From contig JAOAGQ010000060.1 of the NCBI GenBank assembly GCA_026415675.1, positions 23,679 to 87,678 of the forward strand: 64,000 bases of DNA. Direction: 5' to 3'. The stretch is from Syntrophorhabdaceae bacterium. GTDB taxonomy: Bacteria; Desulfobacterota; Syntrophorhabdia; Syntrophorhabdales; Syntrophorhabdaceae. Under the pieces are notes generated by a model. The model made no database searches. It was not told the origin of the DNA and worked only from the letters and a program-made list of their open reading frames with translations. Below, piece after piece: positions 54,163 through 62,837 of the stretch (positions are counted from its first letter, which is position 1; every line of letters starts with the position of its first letter). A program made the translations under genes and the position numbers.

Positions 54163-54637
54163 GCTTGTCCCTCCATATTTTTACTATTTCAAAAAAGAAG
54201 ACAAAACATTCGATAAAGGCACAAACCCCCACACCATATGCAACAGGATAGAACGGTAATTTTATGGTAGGAGAGACCTCCCCCGACACCTTAAATTCGT
54301 TACCCACACTGAAAAGGTTATAACCGATAAGTATAAAGAGTATGATACAGAGTATCCTCGTGAACGTATTCATTATCGCCTTCCCTTTGGGTCCTAACCT
54401 TTCAAGGACTATCTCCATATAGACATGGGCCCGATCCAATGAGACACTGGGAATACTGAATCCGACGACAAGGGCAAGGGACAGGGCTACGATCTCGTAT
54501 GTACCTATTATGGGTCTTCCCCCGGCCCGCATAAGTACATCTGCCACGGTCAAAAACATCATAAAGGTGAGCGCCACCATCCCTATGTAGTTCAAAATTC
54601 TACTCACCTTTACGAGAATTTTGTATAGGCTATCCAT
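54155..54637 (-). CDS. dctQ: TRAP transporter small permease DctQ
   Basis: A 160-residue protein with four transmembrane helices, as expected for DctQ. MMFLTVADVLMRAGGRPIIG and SLDRAHVYMEIVLERLG are family-like. ATG 54637 is chosen since GGAGG lies 4 bases upstream; a TTG immediately before it (54640) is too close to that site. It is the first gene after the promoter at 54777-54805. Confidence 0.88.
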   Translation of the reverse strand: MDSLYKILVKVSRILNYIGMVALTFMMFLTVADVLMRAGGRPIIGTYEIVALSLALVVGFSIPSVSLDRAHVYMEIVLERLGPKGKAIMNTFTRILCIILFILIGYNLFSVGNEFKVSGEVSPTIKLPFYPVAYGVGVCAFIECFVFFFEIVKIWRDKHE

Positions 54638-54762
54638 CAATCCTCCTTAAATTTTATTGAATGTCTCCCCGACATCTTATTCCATAAGAAATACACTTTT
54701 TAGATTTTAATTTACCCACCATAATCCCCTGAACTTTGACTGACAACGTTTTGAGCTTTTTC

Positions 54763-54805
54763 TAAACTGAGTCAAGTTTATAAAAAAAGACATGAGGTTT
54801 GTCAA
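54763..54805 (-). promoter_or_regulatory. Strong candidate promoter and operator for the TRAP operon
   Basis: On the minus strand TTGACA (54805-54800), 17 bases, TATAAA (54782-54777), nearly consensus. The inverted repeat TAAACT-6-AGTTTA (54763-54768 and 54775-54780) overlaps the -10 and could bind a repressor. The leader to dctQ is about 130 bases long, and its contents are unexplained. Confidence 0.65.
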
Positions 54806-54908
54806 GTAGAAATTAACACTGTGTTTTCTTATAGTTAGCGAAAGTAAAAGATATTTCAAAAATTATATTCTATTTTTGATGATGGTATCCTACGGTATAC
54901 AAATGATT

Positions 54909-56204
54909 TCATCTCACCCTAACCCTTCTCACCTTTCTCGGCGCGGAGAACCATATACATATGATAGAGAGAAGGGCAAAAAGGGAGGCGGTCATAAAGG
55001 CGTATCTGTAATTGTGGAATCTATCGAATATAAAACCTGCAAACCAGGCACCAAAGGCACACCCACCGCCTATCACAGCCTCTACAACCCCGTAAATCAA
55101 ACCAAAATGCCTCCCTTGAAAGAGGTCTGCCGATGTTGAAATAAACATGGGCGCGGTAACACCCCAGCCTATCCCGAGGGAGATCGCAAATAGGTAGGAA
55201 AGAGATTTTATCCCTGTCGATTCAATGAAAATAAGAAGAAGAGCGGATAACATTATAAAAAATGCCCCCATAGATGAGGTCACCTCTCTCCCCACGCGGT
55301 CTGAAAGCCAGCCCCAGAAGATCCGAAAGAATAGGGATATGATGCCTACTAGAGAGAGGATGAAAGCAGAGGCCATCTTATCCAATCCATGGTCAACGAG
55401 GAACCTTACAGAATGGATCACCATCATGTAGACAGGGGTGATAGATAAAAAGGCAAAAAAGAGCAAGGCCCAATACCTGAAAGTCGAAAGCGCTTTCTTC
55501 AATGTCCATTCTGTGTTTGCCCATCTATCATCTATCACCTCAATCGATTTCTTCTTCCTTTTTTTATCGGACAGGACCGAAGATATACCGTCAGGCTCCA
55601 ACCCATGATCAGAAGGTCTGTATCGGAGAAAGATGAGGTTTGCAGGAAAAAGGATCACAAATATTAACGCCCCCAGGGCGCAAAAGCTATACCTCCAGCC
55701 CCAGAGGGAGATGAAATACTGGGCAAGGGGCACAAGGAGAAACGTACCAAGCCCCATCCCCGATACGGCAAAACCAACAGCAAAACCTCTTCTCCTCTCA
55801 AACCACTGGGCAAGAATAGGGGAGTACGCAACGATACTTATGAAACTAACCCCTATAGCGACAACTATACCGTAGAATAGATAAAATTGGGCAAGGCTAC
55901 CTATAGAGGAAGAGAGGAAGAGGCCAAAGGAAAGGATAAATATCCCTGGTATTATAACCTTTTTTGGACCGAACCTGTCGATTAAGGTACCGATTAAAGG
56001 GGAGACCCCGAGATAGACGAGGAAAGAGATGGACTGGACCCCTGCGGCTCCACCCCGGCTCCATCCAAATTCATCGAGGAGGGCAACGTAGAAAACGGAG
56101 AAACTGCTCCTTATCCCTGTCCAGAAGGACATGGATATAAGCCCAAGGGCCACTATAATCCAGCCGTAAAAAAAAGGAAACCTATCCGGTTTTACGCTGT
56201 ACAA
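54909..56204 (-). CDS. MFS transporter, monocarboxylate/oxalate-antiporter type
   Basis: A 431-residue major-facilitator protein with 12 predicted helices. N-terminal FYGWIIVALGLISMSFWTG and SVFYVALLDEFGWSRG are typical of the OxlT/MCT branch, which carries organic acids. The loop after helix 2 has GTLIDRFGPKKV. The central loop contains a charged segment (SDKKRKKKSIEVIDDR). The TTG start (56204) follows GAGGGG. It lies in the operon of the ligase and molybdenum hydroxylase. Confidence 0.87.
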   Translation of the reverse strand: MYSVKPDRFPFFYGWIIVALGLISMSFWTGIRSSFSVFYVALLDEFGWSRGGAAGVQSISFLVYLGVSPLIGTLIDRFGPKKVIIPGIFILSFGLFLSSSIGSLAQFYLFYGIVVAIGVSFISIVAYSPILAQWFERRRGFAVGFAVSGMGLGTFLLVPLAQYFISLWGWRYSFCALGALIFVILFPANLIFLRYRPSDHGLEPDGISSVLSDKKRKKKSIEVIDDRWANTEWTLKKALSTFRYWALLFFAFLSITPVYMMVIHSVRFLVDHGLDKMASAFILSLVGIISLFFRIFWGWLSDRVGREVTSSMGAFFIMLSALLLIFIESTGIKSLSYLFAISLGIGWGVTAPMFISTSADLFQGRHFGLIYGVVEAVIGGGCAFGAWFAGFIFDRFHNYRYAFMTASLFALLSIICIWFSAPRKVRRVRVR

Positions 56205-56246
56205 AAAGGCCCCTCATTTAATCTTTTGGTAAGAAGACCACAATGT

Positions 56247-57911
56247 TTATCCTTCACCTTTTGTTTCGGCCTCTATCTTTTCCGCTATGATGCGTCTCAA
56301 CTCTTTCTTATCGATCTTCCCCACCTCTGTCATCGGAAAGGAAGTGACAAGCTCAAGCCTCTCCGGGAGCTTGAAGATGGATATGTTCCTTTCATTTTTA
56401 AGGAAATTATTGAGTTCTTCAAGGGTTAAGGGCTGGTTATTTTTTGTTAAGACAAAGGCGCAGCCTTTCTCCCCCAGTATCCTGTCAGGCATCGCAACAA
56501 AAGCGCAGTTCTCCACCTTCGGATGGGCAAGGATATGGTTTTCTACCTCCTCCGCACTTATCTTCTCTGCCCCTCTGTTTATCGTATCCTTTATCCTCCC
56601 TTCCACAGAAAGGTACCTGCCCCTGTACATCTTTGCCACATCCCCCGTACGGTAAAAACCATCCGGGGTAAATGCCTTTTTGTTGTATTCAGGGGAATTG
56701 TAGTATCCCCTAATCGTGGTGGGTCCCCTCACCAGAAGTTCCCCTGCCTCTCCGTAAGGTACATCCCTATCGTTTTCATCTACGATCCTTATCTCGTCAT
56801 CATCGAACATAGGGGCCCCTTGGGTATTAAGTAGTAAGTCTTCAGGGTCGTCCCTTCTCGTCCAGAAGAGCATACCCTCAGACATACCGAGATTCTGGTG
56901 GTAATCGCACCCCAATATGGGCTTTATCCTTTTGGCGGCCTCCGCGACCAGACGGGCACCCCCGGCAAGAACGGATTTTAAGGAACTGATATCGTATTTA
57001 GAAAGCTCTGGGTCCTCCATCCATCTAAGCAGTAAGGCCGGAGGAGTGGGCATCATGGTGATCCTCTCCCTCTGGATGTTCTCAAAGACCACCTCATTCC
57101 TTGGGGAAGGGATGAGTACAACCTTTGCCCCACTGTATAGTGCCCCCTGCAATCCAGGAGAGGAGAGGGCAAAGTTGTGGTTTACCGGTATGGCGATTCC
57201 GAATACAGACTCTTCTGTCAACCCCACGATTTCAGAGACCTTCTTAAAAGTAAGGGCATAGTCATTATGTGTCCTGGGGATAATTTTAGGCACCCCTGTT
57301 GTGCCCCCCGATAGCTGAAATACGGCAGGCTCCATCGGGTCAGGTCTATATTCGTTTAATGTTGTTACAGGGATCCTCTCTTCTATTTTGTCGTTTAAGA
57401 GTTCCTTTATCGAGATCCCATCCTTTGCCACATTATCTCCCGAGACAAGGGTTATGGTGAGGTGTGGGTTCTTCTTCTTTATCTCCCTTGATAATGCCTG
57501 ATGGTCAATATCTTTGAATGAGGATGGGACAGCGTGAGCCTTAGCCTCTGTGAACTGGGCAAAAAAGGATATCTCCGCCTCCCTGTGTACAGGTAATGCC
57601 ATAATCGGTATTACCCCTATCTTTACAGCGGCAAAATATACATAGGCAAATTCCAGCTCATTGGGGAGTTGCATAATCAGCCTGTCGTAAGGTCTTAGAC
57701 CGAGGGCGATGAAATGGAGGGAGAGCCTGTTAACCCGCTCGGAGAGCTCCTTATAGGTAACATATTCACCGTTACAGGCAAGGGCAATGCGGTCTTTATG
57801 TTTTGCCGTAAACTCATCAAACTCCTCTCCCAGGGTTTTGTCGATCCAATAGCCTTTTTCTTTGTATCTCTTTACAAATTCTTCGGGATAGGGAACAAAA
57901 CCTTCAAGCAT
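56247..57911 (-). CDS. Aryl-acid AMP ligase, EntE/DhbE-like
   Basis: A 554-residue ANL-family enzyme. The N terminus GFVPYPEEFVKRYKEKGYW is typical of the 2,3-dihydroxybenzoate-AMP ligase (EntE/DhbE) group. Core motifs are FQLSGGTTGVPKIIPRTHND, YHQNLGMSEGMLFWTR, YRTGDVAKM, VEGRIKDTINRGAEKISAEE and, for the catalytic lysine, TEVGKIDKKELRRI. No carrier-protein or siderophore genes are nearby, so it more probably activates an aromatic or heteroaromatic acid to its CoA ester (or adenylate) in the same pathway as the molybdenum hydroxylase. Confidence 0.88.
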   Translation of the reverse strand: MLEGFVPYPEEFVKRYKEKGYWIDKTLGEEFDEFTAKHKDRIALACNGEYVTYKELSERVNRLSLHFIALGLRPYDRLIMQLPNELEFAYVYFAAVKIGVIPIMALPVHREAEISFFAQFTEAKAHAVPSSFKDIDHQALSREIKKKNPHLTITLVSGDNVAKDGISIKELLNDKIEERIPVTTLNEYRPDPMEPAVFQLSGGTTGVPKIIPRTHNDYALTFKKVSEIVGLTEESVFGIAIPVNHNFALSSPGLQGALYSGAKVVLIPSPRNEVVFENIQRERITMMPTPPALLLRWMEDPELSKYDISSLKSVLAGGARLVAEAAKRIKPILGCDYHQNLGMSEGMLFWTRRDDPEDLLLNTQGAPMFDDDEIRIVDENDRDVPYGEAGELLVRGPTTIRGYYNSPEYNKKAFTPDGFYRTGDVAKMYRGRYLSVEGRIKDTINRGAEKISAEEVENHILAHPKVENCAFVAMPDRILGEKGCAFVLTKNNQPLTLEELNNFLKNERNISIFKLPERLELVTSFPMTEVGKIDKKELRRIIAEKIEAETKGEG

Positions 57912-57941
57912 AAAAACCTCCCCTTAAATGGTATAAGATTT

Positions 57942-58409
57942 CTATGTGTTTGCCTCTGCCGCAGCCATTATGGCATCCACGATCTGCTGATAACCGGTGC
58001 ATCTGCATAGATTACCTGATATCGCTTTCCTCACCTGGGCCGGTGTTGGCTTTGGGTTTTCAGCAAGAAAGGCCTTTGCAACCATTACCATGCCCGGGGT
58101 ACAAAAACCGCACTGGATAGCGGTCTTTTTTACAAAGGCCTCCTGCACAGGATGGAGTTTTGTGTCCTTTGCAAGTCCCTCGATCGTCGTTATCTCTTTC
58201 CCCTGGGCAGAAACGGCAAGGACAAGACAGGAGGCAACGGGTTTATCGTCCATCAGTACGGTACAGGCCCCGCATTCCCCTTCATTACACGATTTTTTTG
58301 TCCCTGTCAGACCGAGGGTGTCCCTTAATACTTCAACAAGGGTCCTCTGTGGCTCTATGCTGAGATGGTATTCTATACCATTGACCTTTAATGTGATGTC
58401 CTGTTTCAT
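57942..58409 (-). CDS. Molybdenum hydroxylase, [2Fe-2S] small subunit
   Basis: A 155-residue protein with two [2Fe-2S] clusters. The plant-ferredoxin-type cluster is C41-X4-C46-X2-C49 with C61 (SCNEGECGACTV), and the second is in CGFC (100-103) with CRC (135-137). It passes electrons from the molybdenum site to FAD. ATG 58409 is chosen over a TTG six codons upstream since GGAGG fits it. It matches the small subunit of xanthine-dehydrogenase-type enzymes. Confidence 0.93.
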   Translation of the reverse strand: MKQDITLKVNGIEYHLSIEPQRTLVEVLRDTLGLTGTKKSCNEGECGACTVLMDDKPVASCLVLAVSAQGKEITTIEGLAKDTKLHPVQEAFVKKTAIQCGFCTPGMVMVAKAFLAENPKPTPAQVRKAISGNLCRCTGYQQIVDAIMAAAEANT

Positions 58410-58434
58410 ATGTTCATCTCCTCCCAATATTAGA

Positions 58435-59325
58435 TTAACCTGCCATGATCCTGTCCATGGCTCCGAGGACAGCCCTTTTTGTGAAGACTTCCACCATACT
58501 GCAACGGTATTCCGCGGATGCCCTGATATCGGTTATGGGTCTACACTGTGTCCCTGCAATCTTCGCTGCCTCTCCAATAGATGTTTCGTCGATTATACTG
58601 CCTATCAATCTCTTTTCCACCTCTTCAACCCTGATGGGTGTTGGTGCAACGGCGCCGAGGGCGACCCTGGCATCAATACACCTTTTCTTTTCCTGATCCA
58701 GTTTTATCCACGCTGCGACCCCAACGATTGCGAGGTCCATAGCCTTTCTCCTCATCAGCTTTCTGTAGCAGCCCCCAGAATTTTCATCGACCTTAGGTAT
58801 TAAAATAGATGTGAGTATCTCCTCTCCATTTAGAACCGTCTCTTTAGGGCCTTTAAAAAAGTTCTCAACAGGTACGGTCTTCTCCCCTGAAGGGCCTAAT
58901 ATTTTCAGAAAGGCCCTTAAGGCTATTAAAGGGGGGGCGCTATCCGCAGAGGGGACAGCACTACATAGATTTCCTCCTATCGTTGCAAGATGACGGATCT
59001 GTGTTGATGCCATTACATCCACCGCATCCCACAGAGGGGTAGCATACCTTTTTACCAGTTCGGACCGTTCGATCTCCCCGAGGGTGGTCATCGCCCCGAT
59101 TCTAATGCCCCCATCATCGGCCATAGAGATACCCTTTAACGTATCTATATTCGAAAGACTTATGAGGTGATGAGGGGTAACCTCTCTCTTTTTCATCGCT
59201 ATCAATAGATCCGTACCTCCGGCAATATATCTACCATCCTCTCCGTATGTAAGCTTTAGGTTTATTGCCCCTTCTATACTTTCTGGGGCATGATACTCGA
59301 ATTTAGGGAGTCTTCTGATAAACAT
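58435..59325 (-). CDS. Molybdenum hydroxylase, FAD subunit
   Basis: A 296-residue FAD-binding (CoxM/XdhB-like) subunit: AGGTDLLIAMKKREV and TIGGNLCSAVPSADSAPPLI are the flavin-binding motifs. The extra [4Fe-4S] insertion of about 40 residues found in 4-hydroxybenzoyl-CoA reductase beta subunits is not present. This argues for a standard xanthine/nicotinate-type dehydrogenase rather than that reductase. It lies between the small and large subunit genes. Confidence 0.92.
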   Translation of the reverse strand: MFIRRLPKFEYHAPESIEGAINLKLTYGEDGRYIAGGTDLLIAMKKREVTPHHLISLSNIDTLKGISMADDGGIRIGAMTTLGEIERSELVKRYATPLWDAVDVMASTQIRHLATIGGNLCSAVPSADSAPPLIALRAFLKILGPSGEKTVPVENFFKGPKETVLNGEEILTSILIPKVDENSGGCYRKLMRRKAMDLAIVGVAAWIKLDQEKKRCIDARVALGAVAPTPIRVEEVEKRLIGSIIDETSIGEAAKIAGTQCRPITDIRASAEYRCSMVEVFTKRAVLGAMDRIMAG

Positions 59326-61605
59326 TTATTTGCCCTCCTTTTCCTTTAATCCCTTGAGAATCTTTTCCGGGGTGATGGGAAGCTCTTTAATTCTAACCCC
59401 TATTGCGTCATATATACCGTTTGCGATCGCTGCGATTGTTGAACACGAACTCGCCTCTCCTGCACCTTTAGCACCAAAGGGGCCATAGGGGTCATGGGTA
59501 TGGATATGTTCAACATGGTATTCCGGCGCATCCATCGCTGTAGGTTGTTTGTAGTCCCTCCAGGAATAGTTGAGAACCCTTCCCTTCTCGTCGTATAACG
59601 ACTCCTCCCATAGGGCGTGGCCTGACATGTGGGCGCTTCCACCGTTTACCTGCCCTTCGAGCATTGCAGGATTTATTGGTTGGCCTGCATCATCACCGTG
59701 AACCGCCTTTATGAGTTCTACCTGTCCTGTCTCTCTGTCAACGGCGACTTCAATGGCGGTGGCGATAAAATCAAGACCGTGGACGAGATTCCCTTTTCCT
59801 GTTTTCCAGTCAACGATATCTATATCGAGGGCTGCCCAGTTACCCCGTCCGTATAGGGGTGCACCCTTTTCATAGTATGCCTTTCTTACCGCCTGGAGCC
59901 AGTCCATGCCCCTTGCGGGCTCTCCCCTGACAAAGACCCTTTTATTCTCAAATTCTATCTCTTCAGGTTTTGCGTTGAGGGATGGAGCCACTATCTCTGC
60001 GAGTTGTTTCTTCAAATCTCTTGCCGCTGCAATGGTCGCATTTCCATCCCAGTATGTTGCCCTGTCTCCGAACATGCCCGAATCAAAAATCGTTGTATCC
60101 GAATCGGAGACCCCCTGGATAATATATTCAAAGGGGAGTCCGAGTTCTTCTGCGGCCATCTGACAGAAGACGGTATTAGACCCCTGTCCTATTTCTGTTG
60201 CCCCCTGGGTGATGATCACCTGGCCATCCTCCAGAAGTTTAAGCATCACCGCTGAGCCAAAATGGCCACCGAGCCTAGGTCCCGAAGGGTGGGAGGCACA
60301 ACTGAACCCTATACCACGCCCCTCTTTCTTCTCTTTTCTCGATTCCTTCCATCCTATCTTCTCCGATGCCTTCTCAATACATTCGGAAAGACCGGAAACG
60401 TCGACAACTATGCCGTTTGCACAGACCCAGTTGCTCGGTACGGCATTGATCGCCCTCAGTTCAACCTGATCTATACCTAAGTCTTCGCCCACCATATGGA
60501 GGAGGGAATCTATACAGAACTGGGCGAGGACGATCTCCTGACCCCTCACCGTGCCACAGGGGGCCCTGTTGGAATATACGAGTTTTCCGTGGTACTCTAT
60601 GGCAGGTATCTTATACGGGATGTTCAGAAAGGCACCGAAGTAGTATATATTAAAGGGACCTATACCTGATATGGGTCCACCCTCAAGGATATTCTCCGCA
60701 TAAAGTGCCGTGATTTCCCCGTTTTTCTTTACCCCTATCCTGAGTTTCGCATCCATGGCATTTCTCTGCCTGTATGCCGCCAGTACCTCATCATAGTTGA
60801 GGACGATTTTTACAGGTCTTCCTGTAATCTGGGCAAGTCTGACCGCTGCAAAGTCCACATCGAAGGGGTCGTGCTTTCCGGAAAAACCCCCTCCAACAAA
60901 GGGATTGACTATCCTCATCTTTGACAGGGGTATATCGAGGGCACGGCACATGTGGCGCCAGGTGATATATGGGCTCTGCTTCGACCCTTGAAGGAGTATT
61001 CTCCCCGTGGAATCAACCTGGGCGAGACACGCATGGGGTTCGATGAAACCGACGCTTACCCTCTGGGAACTAAACTTCTCTTCCTTTATATAGTATGCCT
61101 CTTTGAATCCCTTCTCCACGTCCCCGAACATGAAATCGGAAGCATAGGCGATATTGCTATTTTTGAATTCATTTACAAGGGGTGCCCCCGGGGCAAGGGC
61201 ATCCTCGGCAGTTAAAACAACGGGCAATTCTTCATAATCGACCTTTATAAGGTCTAAGGCTTCCTCTGCCGTATCCTCATCCACAGCGGCCACAGCGGCC
61301 ACACCTTCACCAAAATGGTGTACCTTTGTGATGGGCATGGGTAGCTGGTCTCTAATATCGGGTCTTGTGCCAAAAGGTATACCCGGGAAATCCCTACCTG
61401 TTATCACCGCCATAACCCCGGGCAAGGCCTTTGCCTTGCTCGTATCTATGTTTAGTATCCTCCCATGGGCCAAGGGGCTTCTTAAGATTTTGCCATGGAG
61501 CATCCCCGGTGCGGTCAAATCCCCTGCATAGTATGCCTGCCCTGTTACCTTAATCCTTGCGTCTGTCCTCTCGACAGACTTGCCAACGACAGAGTATGTC
61601 TTCAT
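59326..61605 (-). CDS. Molybdenum hydroxylase, catalytic (molybdopterin) subunit
   Basis: A 759-residue subunit of the xanthine-dehydrogenase type. Molybdopterin-cytosine-type contacts are suggested by VGGGFSGKHDP and GATEIGQGSNTVFCQMAAEE. The catalytic glutamate is in PFGAKGAGEASSCS. Around the substrate site the protein has the unusual RAPCGTVRGQEIVLAQFCID, with a cysteine where related enzymes often have glycine or alanine. Substrates of the family include purines, nicotinate, aldehydes and hydroxybenzoyl-CoA. The ligase next door suggests an aromatic acid or its CoA ester. No in-frame TGA selenocysteine codon is evident; selenium, if any, would be a labile cofactor. Confidence 0.92.
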   Translation of the reverse strand: MKTYSVVGKSVERTDARIKVTGQAYYAGDLTAPGMLHGKILRSPLAHGRILNIDTSKAKALPGVMAVITGRDFPGIPFGTRPDIRDQLPMPITKVHHFGEGVAAVAAVDEDTAEEALDLIKVDYEELPVVLTAEDALAPGAPLVNEFKNSNIAYASDFMFGDVEKGFKEAYYIKEEKFSSQRVSVGFIEPHACLAQVDSTGRILLQGSKQSPYITWRHMCRALDIPLSKMRIVNPFVGGGFSGKHDPFDVDFAAVRLAQITGRPVKIVLNYDEVLAAYRQRNAMDAKLRIGVKKNGEITALYAENILEGGPISGIGPFNIYYFGAFLNIPYKIPAIEYHGKLVYSNRAPCGTVRGQEIVLAQFCIDSLLHMVGEDLGIDQVELRAINAVPSNWVCANGIVVDVSGLSECIEKASEKIGWKESRKEKKEGRGIGFSCASHPSGPRLGGHFGSAVMLKLLEDGQVIITQGATEIGQGSNTVFCQMAAEELGLPFEYIIQGVSDSDTTIFDSGMFGDRATYWDGNATIAAARDLKKQLAEIVAPSLNAKPEEIEFENKRVFVRGEPARGMDWLQAVRKAYYEKGAPLYGRGNWAALDIDIVDWKTGKGNLVHGLDFIATAIEVAVDRETGQVELIKAVHGDDAGQPINPAMLEGQVNGGSAHMSGHALWEESLYDEKGRVLNYSWRDYKQPTAMDAPEYHVEHIHTHDPYGPFGAKGAGEASSCSTIAAIANGIYDAIGVRIKELPITPEKILKGLKEKEGK

Positions 61606-61636
61606 CTGTAAATCCTCCTGATACGTTTTTAAATAT

Positions 61637-61921
61637 CTAACCGCCCCCTAATAGATCAAGCCTAATCAATACCCTGTCCCCATCTTTAAGAAGGGTATTA
61701 ACGCCATCATTATATAGATCCAAAGACCTGCCGTTTATCTCTATATTCCAGCCGATGGCAAGCTCTGTTCCTTCCCGATTTAAAAATTCAGGGGAGTTTG
61801 AAGACAGGGAGGCGATCTTTTCGAGGACCATCTTCAGGGTGACCCCATCGGTTTCAAACTCGATGCTGTCAATATCCCTGTTTCCAAGTAACATGAAATT
61901 TGATTCTAATAAGAGTTTCAC
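61637..61921 (-). CDS. MoaD/ThiS-like ubiquitin-fold sulfur carrier
   Basis: A 94-residue protein ending LDLLGGG, a C-terminal glycine tail typical of MoaD and ThiS sulfur carriers. The body fits the beta-grasp fold (MLLGNRDIDSIEFETDGVTL, DGDRVLIRLDLL). It lies just upstream of the molybdenum hydroxylase genes. It may be a dedicated molybdopterin synthase small subunit or a specialised carrier for this enzyme. No MoaE partner is adjacent. Confidence 0.72.
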   Translation of the reverse strand: MKLLLESNFMLLGNRDIDSIEFETDGVTLKMVLEKIASLSSNSPEFLNREGTELAIGWNIEINGRSLDLYNDGVNTLLKDGDRVLIRLDLLGGG

Positions 61922-61933
61922 CTGATAGTTCCC

Positions 61934-62728
61934 TTATGTTATTTTTGTACTATCGTTGATACTTTTCAAATTCTCTTCCTCAAAGCCGAGTTTACGGGAA
62001 ATTGTCTTTGCCGCATCGAGGAGTCTGGGTTCAATAATCTCCCTTTTGCTCGGGTTAAATCTTATGCTCGGGAGGGTAACAACAACGGCACCCACCACAT
62101 CACCAAAAAGGTTGAAGACAGGAGAGGCGATAGCGCTTATACCCTGATGGTACTCTTCAATACCATAGGCAACCCCCCTTTCCCTTATTATACATAGCTC
62201 ATCCAACAACCTCTTTCTGTCCGTTATCGTGTTCGGGGTTATGGGGTCGAGCCTTACACTCGACATATACTCCATCAATTCCTCCTCCGGGAGAAAGGCA
62301 AGGATCGCCTTCCCTGCAGAGGTTGCATATAGGGGGGCCCTCTCCCCTATGGGGATTGAGTATTTCAACGGCTGGGTACATTCTTCCTTGTACAGAAATA
62401 GTATCTCCTTATCTTTCATGATTGTAAGCTCAGTATCCTCGTTGATTTCCATAACGAGTCTCCTGATCACGGATCTCCCGACCTTCACTATATCGATATT
62501 GGAGAGGTATCTCCCTGTGAGGGAAAGTAATTTTGGTCCAAGCATATAGTTTTTTTTCTGCCTGTCAAAGGTCAGGTATCCCCGTTCAAGAAGATTTGAA
62601 AGTAGATATGTAAGACTTCCTTTTGGGATTTTTAGAAGGTGGGATAGTTCACCGTGGGTGATACCGTCCTGTCGTGAACCTACCGTTTCCAATATCTGAA
62701 ATACCCTGTCTGCAGATTTAACAATCAT
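61934..62728 (-). CDS. IclR family transcriptional regulator of the molybdenum hydroxylase operon
   Basis: A 264-residue IclR protein: winged helix-turn-helix (about 6-70, ITHGELSHLLKIPKGSLTYL) and effector domain (about 80-250, PLYATSAGKAILAFLPEEEL and SAIASPVFNLFGDVVGAVVV). It is the promoter-proximal gene of the operon. A perfect palindrome lies between its promoter and its ATG, suggesting autoregulation, as is usual in this family. The signal is probably the aromatic substrate or a CoA intermediate. Confidence 0.93.
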   Translation of the reverse strand: MIVKSADRVFQILETVGSRQDGITHGELSHLLKIPKGSLTYLLSNLLERGYLTFDRQKKNYMLGPKLLSLTGRYLSNIDIVKVGRSVIRRLVMEINEDTELTIMKDKEILFLYKEECTQPLKYSIPIGERAPLYATSAGKAILAFLPEEELMEYMSSVRLDPITPNTITDRKRLLDELCIIRERGVAYGIEEYHQGISAIASPVFNLFGDVVGAVVVTLPSIRFNPSKREIIEPRLLDAAKTISRKLGFEEENLKSINDSTKIT

Positions 62729-62751
62729 AGCCTGTATACTTTTGTTTATAT

Positions 62752-62770
62752 ATATGAACTTAGTTCATAT
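62752..62770 (-). promoter_or_regulatory. Palindromic candidate operator of the IclR operon
   Basis: ATATGAAC (62752-62759), three bases, GTTCATAT (62763-62770): an 8-base perfect inverted repeat located right at and after the predicted transcription start. The placement fits autorepression by the IclR protein. Confidence 0.65.
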
Positions 62771-62777
62771 TTAATTA

Positions 62778-62806
62778 ATTATTTCACCTCATCCTACAAA
62801 TGTCAA
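62778..62806 (-). promoter_or_regulatory. Candidate promoter of the IclR-molybdenum hydroxylase operon
   Basis: Minus strand TTGACA (62806-62801), 17 bases, AATAAT (62783-62778). The predicted start is near 62771, at the edge of the palindrome. It would drive iclR, the MoaD-like gene, the three hydroxylase subunits, the ligase and the MFS carrier. Confidence 0.6.
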
Positions 62807-62837
62807 CAAAAAAATTTCATTTATGGGGGTATGGGTT

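Noticed and set aside
61280..61310. Short repeat CACAGCGGCCACAGCGGC
   Set aside because: It encodes a simple alanine-valine stretch (VAAVAAV) in the hydroxylase subunit and has no sign of being a mobile or regulatory repeat.
59326..61605. Assignment of the molybdenum enzyme as 4-hydroxybenzoyl-CoA reductase
   Set aside because: The FAD subunit lacks the extra [4Fe-4S] insertion that defines that reductase, so the specific name is not justified.
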